From contig BFEA01000142.1 in the NCBI GenBank assembly GCA_003427395.1, forward strand, positions 157,022-183,261: DNA of 26,240 nt, written 5' to 3'. This document shows positions 19,543-26,240 of the stretch, one piece after another. This stretch comes from Chara braunii. Taxonomy: Eukaryota; Streptophyta; Charophyceae; Charales; Characeae. Below the pieces are notes generated by a model that was not told the DNA's origin, searched no databases, and saw only the letters and a program-made list of their open reading frames with translations. How positions within the stretch are numbered: the stretch's first letter is position 1; each line of letters starts with the position of its first letter. The position numbers were made by a program, and so were the translations under genes.

Positions 19543-20325
19543 GGGGCTCGTTAGACACTCCTCGTGCGCGTAAATCCCCCGAGGAATTCATCGTTCCACT
19601 TACCCTCGGGGAAGAAATTGAAAAAAAAAAAGTGAAAACATTTCCTCGGGGATTCCTTGGGCTACAGCCATTTCGACGCGTTCCCCAAGGGACCTCCGGA
19701 GGTCCCTTGGAGGTCAAGCATCTGGAAGAATCGGGGCGTCGACGGCAGCTCTCTCGACGACAATTTTCGAACTCAACTGGTCCATTGCTGTTCCTAGCGT
19801 CCTGTCGACGAACATCTTTGGTCGGCGACGTTCGGCGTGATGGAATTGTCCGCCAACGGTCACCGTTGCCGGCCTGCCGGCCTCCACGACGTCTAGAAGG
19901 GGTTGTCTTGCGTCAGTGCCCTTGGCCCGAGCAGGAAGGCGCCCAACGGTCCGCAGATTCGAATACTTTTGCCGGCCCCCGCTCTCCCAATTGCGCAGTG
20001 TCTTCCGCGACGAAATACGTTACCCTTCGTTTGTCGATATCTGGAACTGCGCGCCTTTTCCATTGCCCTCATTTTTTTGAAGACCGCCGACTTTCGATTT
20101 TGCAACGCCCACCCGAACTGGACCACAGCTCGCTGGACCCTCACCCCCCCCCCCCCCCCCAGCGTCCGCTTGTCGATATATGAAGTTGGCCGCGGGAGCC
20201 CCCGAGGATCGTCCTCGGGGGACCATTCCGAGGATGAGTGGAATGACGGCGGGAATTTCCTCGGGCGACGAAAAGAAAATTTCCTCGGGCCCCGAGGACG
20301 GCCCGAGGAGTGTCTAACGAGCCCC
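19543..20325. mobile_element. GC-rich non-autonomous element with perfect 22-bp terminal inverted repeats
   Basis: The first 22 bases (19543-19564, beginning GGGGCTCGTTAGACAC) are the exact reverse complement of the last 22 (20304-20325). The consensus start GGGNCTCGTTNGACAC is shared with the MITE at 9584, so both probably belong to one Harbinger-like group. The expected 3-base duplication is imperfect (ATA on the left, AGA on the right). Inside are many CCTCGGGG/CCCCGAGG motifs and palindromes, including a perfect 26-base one at 19685-19710 and a hairpin at 20199-20221, plus a 16-base C run near 20146. Open frames inside are chance products of high GC. It splits the ORF1-like region of the LINE, whose acidic block lies on the far side at about 20326-20420. 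Confidence 0.88.
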
Positions 20326-20700
20326 AGAGTCCCTCAACCACTGAAGATAATTTTCTTCTTTGTCTTCATCCTCTTTTTTCCCATCCTCGAATGATTCTGA
20401 CTCTTTTCGGGGTCACAAGCTGCTTTTCTTGAAACCGTGACATCCTGTCCTCTTCCCTTTCAGCGGTCCTGATCGCAGGCCCAAGTCCTGGTCCTGCAAA
20501 CAGGATGAACCAACGGGCTGCCTGGGTCCCTACCAGAAATCCAGGCCCTCTGCAGGTACTGCAGGAGCCTGTGGACTGGGCCAGGCGAAAAAGGACAAGC
20601 ACGTGGACCCAGTCCTGCCTACGACCTAGTGACCTCTGACCTAAGACGTGGTCCACCGGTCTGTTCGGACAATGGAAAAGCCCAAAACGACACACCTAGG
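20326..20700 (-). pseudogene. LINE ORF1-like N-terminal remnant
   Basis: The minus strand, read towards the element at 20325, gives PRKESESFEDGKKEDEDKEE followed by NYLQWLRDS. The acidic block leads into the ORF1-like frame that resumes beyond the inverted-repeat element, so I read it as the upstream part of the same protein. A 109-codon frame in another register (20695-20366) covers the same DNA and lacks recognisable motifs. The 5' end of the LINE is not defined. Confidence 0.45.
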
Positions 20701-20730
20701 ACAGACAAAAACGGACCAGACAAGACTCAG

Positions 20731-20780
20731 CAACTAAATAACTAAATAACTAAATAACTAAATAAACAAACAAAATAACT
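20731..20780 (+). repeat. TAAATAAC-type simple tail
   Basis: Four AACTAAAT-type 8-base units followed by AAACAAACAAAATAACTG make a simple A/T/C tract. Such short-unit tails mark 3' ends of some LINE and SINE families. A similar AAATAAATAAACAAAATAG tract occurs at 23289-23310. The element body upstream cannot be defined. Confidence 0.6.
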
Positions 20781-20789
20781 GCTGAACCC

Positions 20790-21240
20790 AAAAACAAACT
20801 AGCTGGCCGAAATGTATGCCTGGGCCAAAAAAATAGCCCTGGCCTGCCAGATTGCCCATCCAGAATGGGTGCGCGGCCTGGGAGCCAAACGAACCGTCGG
20901 CCCTCCGAAAGGGGCCCTGTGTAGAGGCCTCAGCATGCTACATTGGCTGACACATGATCTGGGTGGCTTCATTTTGGGTGTTTCGGTTTTGCAAGTCATG
21001 TTGCTACTCCATAACATGGTTGGGAGGGTTCCTTTTCGTTTTTTTTTGTTCATTAAACAGCCGAGGCTTCTGGTGTCATTCTGAAGGGGGAATCCTGCTG
21101 CTTTCGCATGTTGACCCTGAATTGACGTCCTCTACCTCACACCATACCCCTGGTCATAGGCCAAGGACTCCTTCCCAAATCTTGCCTACTATTATCCAAT
21201 CAAGCTGACAATGGATGATAATGAGAATAAATTGGTAAAA
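20790..21240. other. Unrecognised stretch
   Basis: Two overlapping short open frames exist (90 codons on plus, 84 on minus), with no domain or retroelement block. A T-rich tract is present at 21040. I see nothing further that I can support. Confidence 0.3.
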
Positions 21241-21251
21241 TTGACATCACA

Positions 21252-21466
21252 ATGATGGCTTTGGGATGGCAGCTTGCCATACCACTGGCATGGAAACATG
21301 CCGAGCTCCACAGGTACGGGTCGGGTGCAGGCTGATGCAAACCACATGCCATGATAGCAATGATGATTCTGGGATGATAGGATGCAATATCACTGCCATG
21401 CGGAGACTGCATAGGGAGGGGTCGGGTGTGAGCCAATGCCAACCACATGAAATGATTGTATTATGA
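21252..21466. repeat. Diverged tandem duplication, two copies of about 108 bp
   Basis: AATGATGGCTTTGGGATGGC (21251) and AATGATGATTCTGGGATGAT (21359) start two copies. Each continues through a CACTGGCATG or CACTGCCATG segment, GGGTCGGGTG, a GC(T/C)GATGC or AGCCAATGC block and AACCACATG. Similarity is perhaps 70 to 75 percent by eye, so this is an old duplication. Open frames across it on either strand merely repeat similar peptides. Confidence 0.75.
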
Positions 21467-21506
21467 TACTTTTTTTTTCACTTTTTTTTTTTAAGACATT
21501 TACAGA

Positions 21507-21548
21507 CTATATTAGCCAGGGTGATACGAGCATCCCTTGCTAATATAG
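21507..21548. other. Hairpin CTATATTAGCCAGGG / CCCTTGCTAATATAG
   Basis: The two 15-base arms match at 14 of 15 positions around a 12-base loop, just after a T-rich run (21472-21492). On the plus strand T-rich DNA precedes the hairpin, so it is not a bacterial-type terminator. It could be the end of a small inverted-repeat element. Confidence 0.55.
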
Positions 21549-21668
21549 CTGTACTGATGGCGAGGTTATATGTGCTCGCACTGCAAGTACCAAACATGTC
21601 AGTTTTGGGAACATGCTAAGACCGTGTGGGGCCCAAGGTGATACTGCAGCAAATCCCTATGCTACTGT

Positions 21669-21715
21669 TATTAATGATAATGATAATGATGATGATGGTG
21701 ACAATGGTGATGACC
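21669..21715. repeat. GAT/AAT microsatellite
   Basis: An impure run of AATGATAATGATAATGATGA and following GGTGACAATGGTGATGACC triplets. Open frames through it code only Asp/Asn repeats and are not genes. Confidence 0.85.
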
Positions 21716-22042
21716 TCCAGTATATTCACTCACTAGACCCCTCACCGGGTGAGGGCGATCCCATGACCATTCTTGTTGGCGTCCGACAGGGTTGACTTTA
21801 CTGGCGGCGATAGCCACCCATCTTGGTACATACAAATTTGATTTCCGAACGATTTACAGTTATCATATCTCGTGCTTTGGTTGCCAACTCTTGTGTGCGG
21901 AAGTGTGCCTCTTGGTGTGACATGAGATGCTGATCTGAGGTCTGGGAGCATTGCACTGATGAGGGTGGCAAATTTGTCATACTAAAGCGGGTAGAGGGGC
22001 TTCATAGCAGTTAGGACCTGCACCTCCCACTCCAGAGCTTAC

Positions 22043-22930
22043 CGGTATGGTCCCACTTCTTACACAGTGTCGTGGATGTCGTGGTTAAGAGACCACCCTT
22101 ACCCACCAGAGCCAGGTCTCTTAGCCACTACAGCCATGATGTGGATGGATGGATCAATACCGACTGTGAACGCACCTGATAACTGGTGAGGCATTGTGGT
22201 CTCATTTGGTGGGCACAAATGATGGGAGGAGCATGTGCTGGATTTGCCTGTGTGGTGTTGTGTGCGGTTGCAACTGAGTGAAGGACAATGCAGCCATGCA
22301 GGGGTGAGTTGGACATCATGGCTGGTGTGGTCCCATCTCCCACACCATGTCATGGCCTTAGTGGTTAAGGGACCTAGCTCTTGTGGCTGAGGTTGCCGGT
22401 TCGATTCCATGCGTGCACATATGGATCCGAGGCTACGAAGTACTGATCAGCACTGGCTGTCGAAGCATTTGTTAACTGGTGAGGGATGGTCGTCTCATTC
22501 GGTGAATGGTCAGGAACGGTGGGAGGATCATGTGCTGGATTGGAGCTACGTGTGTGTGAATTGCTGCGTGGTTTAAGTGTGCATGTGCGAGCGAGTGAAT
22601 GACACTACAGCCATTCAGGGGTGGGGTGGATATCATGACCCAGTATGGTTCCACCCTTTACACCGTGTCAGGGCTGTAGTGGTTAAACCACCCGTACTTC
22701 CTAAAGTCGTGCCCGTGTACAAGCCACAAATTAGGAAACATACGGGTCACTACAGGAGCACCCAAATTCATCCGACTAGAAACATTTCTACTCTATTTTT
22801 TTCCGCGGCCGATAGCTGGCCCAAGAACTGGTGGTTTGAGAGACCTGGCTCTTTTGGCTAAGGGTGCTGGTTCATTTCCATGCTTGCATGGATGGATCTG
22901 ATGCTAGAAAGTACTGATCAGTACTGAGTA
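22043..22930 (+). repeat. Tandem array of about 300-bp units with tRNA-like promoter heads
   Basis: Three units begin with GGTCCCAC/GGTTCCAC-type sequence at about 22047, 22328 and 22645, each followed by a GTCNNGG...TAGTGGTTAA block. In the middle unit GGCCTTAGTGGTTAAGG (22354-22370) and GGTTCGATTCC (22398-22408) are near-consensus A and B boxes at tRNA spacing, of the type seen in Leu/Ser tRNAs. The third unit keeps the B box as GGTTCATTTCC (22869-22879) but is interrupted by an insertion. The first has lost it. Each unit then has a TGGATGGATC or TATGGATC segment, a GATCAGTACTG-like block, AACTGGTGAGG, CATGTGCTGGATT and CAGCCAT(G/T)CAGGGGTG. This is a tRNA-derived SINE-like repeat that has been amplified in tandem. 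Confidence 0.78.
22685..22837. mobile_element. Possible 153-bp insertion in the third array unit
   Basis: Sequence foreign to the other units starts with AAACCACC and ends with its reverse complement GGTGGTTT. On both sides unit-like sequence resumes (GTAGTGGTT before, GAGAGACCTGGCTCTT after). Only 8 bases of inverted repeat and no clear target duplication are seen, so this may be a tiny MITE or a rearrangement. Confidence 0.4.
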
Positions 22931-23020
22931 CTACTGACTATGCCTAGACTAGGTCAAAAGCAGAGAAAGTCTGATAGCTGCACCCAGTTTCCGACACTGC
23001 TGCTTGTCCGCTCTGTTTAT

Positions 23021-23130
23021 TTGGATGCTGGATCAGGTTTCCAGCAGGTGCTGCTCCACACTCATAACAAGGAGCCATCAACGTTGCCTCAATCGCGGTG
23101 ATGGTCCTATCCCCGCAGGCATTGAGTTCT
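23021..23130 (+). repeat. Family G retroposon, copy B (diverged, partial)
   Basis: GGATGCTGGATCAGGTTTCC, AGCAGGTGCTGCTCCACACT match the start of copies A and C. Similarity fades after about 60 bases and there is no A tail at the expected place. An old or recombined copy. Confidence 0.6.
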
Positions 23131-23550
23131 GCCCGACAATGAAAGCATTACAGGCCCAGATGATGCGATCTTTGTTTTGCAAATTTGAACTTGCATCAGA
23201 AGGTTGTGCCATAAATATCAGAAATCGCAGAGGTGGCACGTAAATTGCCCCGAATTATGGGGGCAAAACACAAAATATAACGAGTAGATAAATAAATAAA
23301 CAAAATAGAAAAATAGTTGAAATATATCAATTAACATTCATCCACCGAAACTCTCGCTGCATTTGAATTTTGGAGTTACAACACTGAGATGACTATGCTT
23401 GCCACAGACCTGTCCCCACCAAATTGTTCCATTAAGGTGACGATTGATGGCCTACCTGGCGTACAATTGGGGATGCATGACCCATAGCATCAATCAACAG
23501 GCGAGTCACCAGAGGCTCTTGACCGGATATTGAAATAACCTTCACCAAAC
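23130..23550. other. Unrecognised stretch with one A/T-rich tail
   Basis: An AAATAAATAAACAAAATAG tract at 23289-23310 resembles the simple tail at 20731-20780. No gene or further repeat is recognised here. Confidence 0.3.
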
Positions 23551-23590
23551 AAACACACACAAACAAACACACACACACAAACGAACAAGA
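23548..23590. repeat. CA/AAAC microsatellite
   Basis: ACAAACACACACAAACAAAC followed by ACACACACACAAACGAAC, an impure dinucleotide/tetranucleotide run. Confidence 0.85.
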
Positions 23591-23649
23591 ACAGAAAAGC
23601 ACACAAGAACAAATGGTGTCAAGTTGTCAATCTTTATCTAGGCTCTTTC

Positions 23650-23717
23650 TTTTTTTTTTTTTTTTTCAAATGGCGGGAGTCTTGAGATATATCCACAGGT
23701 GACCGGCCCCGGGTAAT
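23650..23717. repeat. Repeat H, copy 1 (GACCGGCCCC block next to an A/T tract)
   Basis: After an 18-base T-rich run come GGCGGGAGTCTTGAGATATA and GTGACCGGCCCCGGG. The block at 25287-25333 has GGGCGACGACCTTGAGATAT and GCTGACCGGCCCCACGGG after an A-rich run, and 24488-24503 has GGGCGACGGTCTTGACACC. The shared order points to a small dispersed repeat of unknown type. Confidence 0.55.
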
Positions 23718-23951
23718 TCGAGATTATTATGGAAGTTATTATTGTAGATTATATGTCATGATCATGACTTATTGATCTTCCTTATCGAGCTTATGTTGTG
23801 ACAGGTATGTTGAGAGCTTTTTTTAAGCCTCTGGAAATATCATGAAATTGAGGGTCTCAACCCTGATAAGCATCGTAATTATGAATGTCAGCTATGATGA
23901 TTCTGACTGAGAACTCAACCTGAGAGCTCTTAGGCTCTTGCTTTCAGATGT

Positions 23952-24109
23952 CCACGAAATGATATAATGTTCTGGGACGCTGGACCCGTTTTCCAGCAGG
24001 TGCTGCTCCCCACCAATAGATTGATCCTCCTCGGGGGTGCTAGGCGTGCCTGCTCTTATCAGCATCCCTAGCCGGGGAAGTCCTCAAAAAAAAAAAAAAA
24101 AAAAAAAAA
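23952..24109 (+). mobile_element. Family G retroposon, copy C, complete with A tail
   Basis: The closest relative of copy A: GGGACGCTGGACCCGTTTTC, CAGCAGGTGCTGCTCCCCAC, CAATAGATTGATCC, GCCTGCTCTTATCAGCATCC and CTAGCC, ending CTC plus 24 A residues (24086-24109). CCAGCAGGTGCTGC contains the inverted words GCAG/CTGC, so the head can form a small hairpin. Identity to copy A is high in the first 60 bases and in TGCTCTTATCA. Confidence 0.78.
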
Positions 24110-24127
24110 GCTGACAAGAGGTGAAAC

Positions 24128-24176
24128 CCCCCTGAAGAAGACCATGTGGCGGTGGGCGAAACATGTCGGGGTAGCC
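24128..24176 (+). ncRNA. Hammerhead-ribozyme-like core (unproven)
   Basis: CTGAAGA (24132-24138), a possible weak stem GACCA/TGGGC around a short loop, and CGAAAC (24157-24162) reproduce the CUGANGA...GAAAC core of hammerhead ribozymes in the right order and spacing. Such cores are known near the ends of Penelope-like elements and other small retroelements. A matching stem I and cleavage site of the NUH type could not be drawn convincingly on either side, so this may be a decayed ribozyme or a chance match. Confidence 0.3.
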
Positions 24177-24179
24177 GAT

Positions 24180-24530
24180 TCATGACAACTACTGTATGCA
24201 TGTTTTGCTGAGTTAATCTCATTTCCTTTGTGTGATGTGAGTGTACTCTTCTTCTTCCATATACTTTTTTTTTTTTCTTTTTTTTTTTAATACAAGAGTC
24301 GAATTTTGTTTTTGTATTAATGATGGTGGATGGTGGAAACCGGGTGCAGTTTCCCATACATCAGATGTACTCACTCAACACTTCTACCCCTTACGGTCGA
24401 GGGATCCGGAGACTGTGGCACTGACGACTACCCGATTGGGAGGATTTGCCACTGCTCCATCCCTGCTTATTTCTCTTACTAATAAAAGGGCGACGGTCTT
24501 GACACCTCTATATTTTATTTTGTTCATCTG
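24180..24530. other. Unrecognised stretch with a T-rich tract
   Basis: T-rich tract at 24266-24289, then short frames without motifs. A partial Repeat H block lies at 24488-24503. Nothing else can be supported. Confidence 0.3.
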
Positions 24531-24540
24531 ATTGCATCTG

Positions 24541-24592
24541 GATTCGAACTTCGGTTTTTCAAGAGTTCATGGGTGTACCAACTAAGCTCGGG
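24541..24592 (-). repeat. tRNA-like sequence, relative of the 14.1-14.5 kb units
   Basis: The minus strand reads GAGCTTAGTTGGTACACCCA, TGAACTCTTGAAAAACC and AAGTTCGAATCCAGATGC. The A box (CTTAGTTGGTAC) and B box (AGTTCGAATCC) are spaced as in a tRNA. CACCCATGAACT and TTGAAAAAC are also present in the array at 14102-14528, so both derive from one family. The anticodon arm does not pair well and no acceptor stem is visible, so a functional tRNA is unlikely. Confidence 0.6.
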
Positions 24593-24599
24593 CGGTGTT

Positions 24600-24925
24600 G
24601 GTTTTGGCATATCCCTCAACAGGTGTATTACATGAAGGAAGTACTCGCAGGCCCCTTGACAAAGGCAACCGTGACCCAAGACTTCACCTCTTAGGGCAAG
24701 GGAAAGAAGGCGTGCTTATGGCTCAGGCATCACGATAATCTGGTGGCGGCGCGCAGGGCAACTGATGAGGCAAACGGCATTCAAGTCTTCACCTTGGGGA
24801 GGACAGTGGGGATAGTCAGTAGCCCGTGCAGTCAATCCCCCGGAGGACCCGGGGCAATCACTGCTGGCGGGTGAAAAATGCCTATTCATTCGCAGCCCTT
24901 TCTGAGACAATCACTGTGTGGGGAC
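24600..24925. other. Unrecognised stretch
   Basis: Moderately GC-rich DNA with one 64-codon minus frame lacking motifs. No repeat or RNA feature recognised. Confidence 0.3.
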
Positions 24926-24926
24926 T

Positions 24927-24985
24927 CGGGGGACGATTCCCAGCAGGTGCAGCTCCCCACCAATAGATGGAGCAACCAGAACCAA
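24927..24985 (+). repeat. Family G retroposon, copy D (5' part only)
   Basis: GGGGGACGATTCCCAGCAGG, TGCAGCTCCCCACCAATAGA and TGGAGC match the head of copies A and C. The similarity stops at about 24973 and no A tail follows, so this is a truncated copy or chimera. Confidence 0.6.
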
Positions 24986-24989
24986 CTAC

Positions 24990-25330
24990 TGACATACCGC
25001 TAGGACGCGGGCTCACAGGCCATAGTTGCCATCACATGACACAACTGCACGGTTCCATGCAGCGACCACATCCTCCCCACTCGTCCCCGAAGCCTGCCCT
25101 CAACAGCCCAACTACACCCTCTCAGTCTGAACTAATTGACTACGACATGCAGCAACAGGCACACGGGTCCCAGACTGAAAAGGCACATGGACAAATGAGA
25201 AAAGGCAAGCCTGTCCTTCCGGACATCCGTATAAATTGAGAAATAGTCCATACCATATATTGTGTTAAAAAAAATAAAAAATAAAAAAGGGCGACGACCT
25301 TGAGATATCATCATTGCGCTGACCGGCCCC
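24990..25330. other. Unrecognised stretch, with Repeat H copy 2 at its end
   Basis: A 90-codon plus-strand frame (24967-25239) has no recognisable domain and starts inside the family G copy D, so I do not accept it as a gene. An A-rich AAAAATAAAAAATAAAAAAG tract (25265-25287) precedes the Repeat H block at 25287-25333. Confidence 0.35.
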
Positions 25331-25334
25331 ACGG

Positions 25335-25501
25335 GGGCCAAGTCCCACCAGCAGCGTTGAGTTTCCTCAACGCCTGAATCTGGATGTGTTTGTGGAGAGA
25401 GGTGCCCTTGAGGTAACGCAACCCAATTTCTGCACATCTCCACAAAAACGTCCAGATTCAGGCGTTGAGGAAACTGGATGCTGCTGGTGGGACTTGGGCC
25501 C
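25335..25501. repeat. Long imperfect palindrome (64-65 bp arms, 38-bp loop)
   Basis: The left arm (25335-25398) carries GGCCAAGTCCCACCAGCAGC, then GTTTCCTCAACGCCTGAATC, TGGA and TTTGTGGAGA; the right arm (25437-25501) is its reverse complement with about eight mismatches. Most lie in two clusters: a five-base block after CAGCAGC and the TG/CG positions near the loop. The RNA of either strand would form a long hairpin. It may be a small fold-back element, an inverted duplication or a hairpin precursor of small RNA. Repeat H lies just outside the left arm, and a long A-rich run follows on the right at about 25585. Confidence 0.9.
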
Positions 25502-25582
25502 GGATTTCAGATTTTTATTTTTATTTTGGGAAAAAGCAAGAATTGACCAACATATTTGGTTTTACTCATCAAGTTCATCCCT

Positions 25583-25650
25583 TAAAAAATAAATAAAAAA
25601 GAAAAAGAAATTTTGAGAAAAAGAAATTTTGAGAAAAAGAAAAGAACAAA
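25583..25650. repeat. A-rich tract with 16-bp tandem units
   Basis: AAAGAAATTTTGAGAAAAAG is repeated twice with a 16-base period inside a longer A-rich stretch (AAAAAATAAATAAAAAAG before it). Probably slippage in an old A tail. Confidence 0.75.
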
Positions 25651-25659
25651 AAATACCGG

Positions 25660-26240
25660 CCCCGTGCGTTCTGCTTTCTTCTGAACTCACCTCCACATGT
25701 GAGTCAGACGCAGCCTCACGAATCCGGCAGACAGATTGTGCCTTCACAAAGGCGCCACCTAATTGGAGAAAAATGGAAAACTGAATGATGAAGCATGGCC
25801 CGACAAAACCCCTTCCGCACCCGTTCTCATAAATGACTGGCCTCCACCGCCCGTCTGTTCTAATTCTGGGCGCCTACCCTGTACTTTGGTAGCAAGATGA
25901 TTTCCCACGCCTTTAATCCCTTCTTCTTAATGTCTCCCCCTATCGGATGACCTCCCAACGCCCTGACTACCGGTACACGCCCGAAAACCATTGCAGCCCA
26001 CGACACAAAACGGCAAAAGACAACGGGGGTAAACGCAGCCCCTACGGGCTGCAAACTAGCGGGGGCTGCTCTTTTTTTTTTTCTTTCCAAAGGCTAATTC
26101 TTTTAAACCAACATTACCTCGCCCAGCTTGAAAAAGCTGACGTGGCCGTTAACGCGCCGCGTCGGGCGGGGTACCCACCGACGAGCGACCGGTATTCCCA
26201 AAAGATGAAAAAAAAAAAAAAAAAAAAAAAAAAACCCCGA
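25660..26240. other. End of window: unrecognised GC-rich sequence, ending in poly(A)
   Basis: No gene is recognised. A 76-codon minus frame (26090-25860) has no motif. A perfect palindrome-like hairpin GCAGCCCCTACGGGCTGC lies at 26035-26052. The last bases carry GTACCCACCGACGAGCGACC, GGTATTCCCAAAAGATG and a 27-base A run (26208-26234). The GC-rich body plus A tail suggests the 3' end of a retroposon on the plus strand, but its start cannot be set. Confidence 0.35.

Larger units (their letters stand above)
7927..20695 (-). mobile_element. Old, nested-into LINE (non-LTR retrotransposon), minus strand
   Basis: The element reads from high to low coordinates. Its 3' end is marked by AACCGTATGGTTCGGTTATT, a TTA triplet run and 13 A residues (T run 7927-7939 on the plus strand). 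In order it carries an ORF1-like acidic/coiled-coil region, an apurinic-type endonuclease, a linker, a reverse transcriptase and a GGLG C-terminal segment; each is described separately. LINEs copy themselves by nicking DNA with the endonuclease and priming reverse transcription at the nick. This copy is dead: frameshifts, stops, lost catalytic residues and four later insertions. The 5' limit is uncertain; protein-like sequence is traceable to about 20.4 kb. By domain order it belongs to the L1-like or plant-type APE LINE group; the exact clade cannot be set by eye. Confidence 0.85.

Noticed and set aside
19632-20183. 183-codon plus-strand open frame, and the overlapping 163-codon frame
   Set aside because: Both lie inside the GC-rich inverted-repeat element, overlap each other and contain palindromes and a C run. 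No domain is seen.
7918-20927. LINE target-site duplication GTGTAGA (7918-7926 and 20919-20927)
   Set aside because: Only 7 matching bases and no independent evidence for the LINE 5' end there; this is within chance for the distance.
21507-21548. Rho-independent terminator
   Set aside because: The T run lies before the hairpin on the plus strand, and nothing else in the window is bacterial.
22354-22408. Functional tRNA gene
   Set aside because: A and B boxes are good, but no acceptor stem or anticodon arm pairs properly, and the same head recurs in tandem units, so it is a SINE-like promoter.

Overview
The window looks like repeat-dense nuclear DNA from a eukaryote. I see no intact host gene, no bacterial operon structure, no rRNA and no convincing functional tRNA. 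It holds long poly(A) tracts, tRNA-derived retroposon heads, tandem repeats, terminal-inverted-repeat elements and the mutated remains of at least two retroelements, both on the minus strand. A degraded reading frame at about 5.5-7.5 kb has a knuckle-like segment, a charged coiled coil, a K/E-rich helix and a GIY-YIG-like stretch. From memory it resembles repetitive hypothetical proteins of the streptophyte alga Chara. I offer a charophyte or other green-lineage genome as a low-confidence inference that needs a database search.

Layout. From 1 to 7.9 kb the DNA is AT-rich and carries local tandem repeats (2 x 78, 4 x 25 and 3 x ~260 bp) plus the degraded minus-strand frame. This block is bracketed by two diverged direct copies of a ~350 bp repeat (575-925 and 7568-7925), as LTRs or Penelope-type pseudo-LTRs would be. 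From 7.9 to about 20.7 kb lies one old minus-strand LINE. It reads, in its own direction, as an ORF1-like acidic/coiled-coil region, an AP-type endonuclease, a linker, a reverse transcriptase, a GGLG C-terminal segment and a 3' end with a short A tail. It is broken by frameshifts, stops and lost catalytic residues.

The LINE has been hit repeatedly by younger elements. They are a 422 bp Harbinger/Tourist-like MITE with a TAA target duplication (9584-10005), a 3.17 kb element flanked by an 8 bp duplication inside the endonuclease (12800-15970), a short poly(A) retroposon (about 18572-18744), and a GC-rich 783 bp element with a perfect 22 bp terminal inverted repeat (19543-20325). The 3.17 kb insert itself contains a six-unit array of tRNA half-like repeats and a tRNA-derived SINE. 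Taking out the insert and one copy of its duplication rejoins the endonuclease frame exactly.

From 20.7 kb to the end there are only repeats: a 108 bp tandem pair, a ~300 bp tandem array whose units start with tRNA-like promoters, more copies of the poly(A) retroposon family, a hammerhead-like core, a long imperfect palindrome (25335-25501) and microsatellites. Nothing here looks like a working pathway. The interest lies in the nested insertion history, the tRNA-half array, the possible GIY-YIG retroelement and the palindrome.
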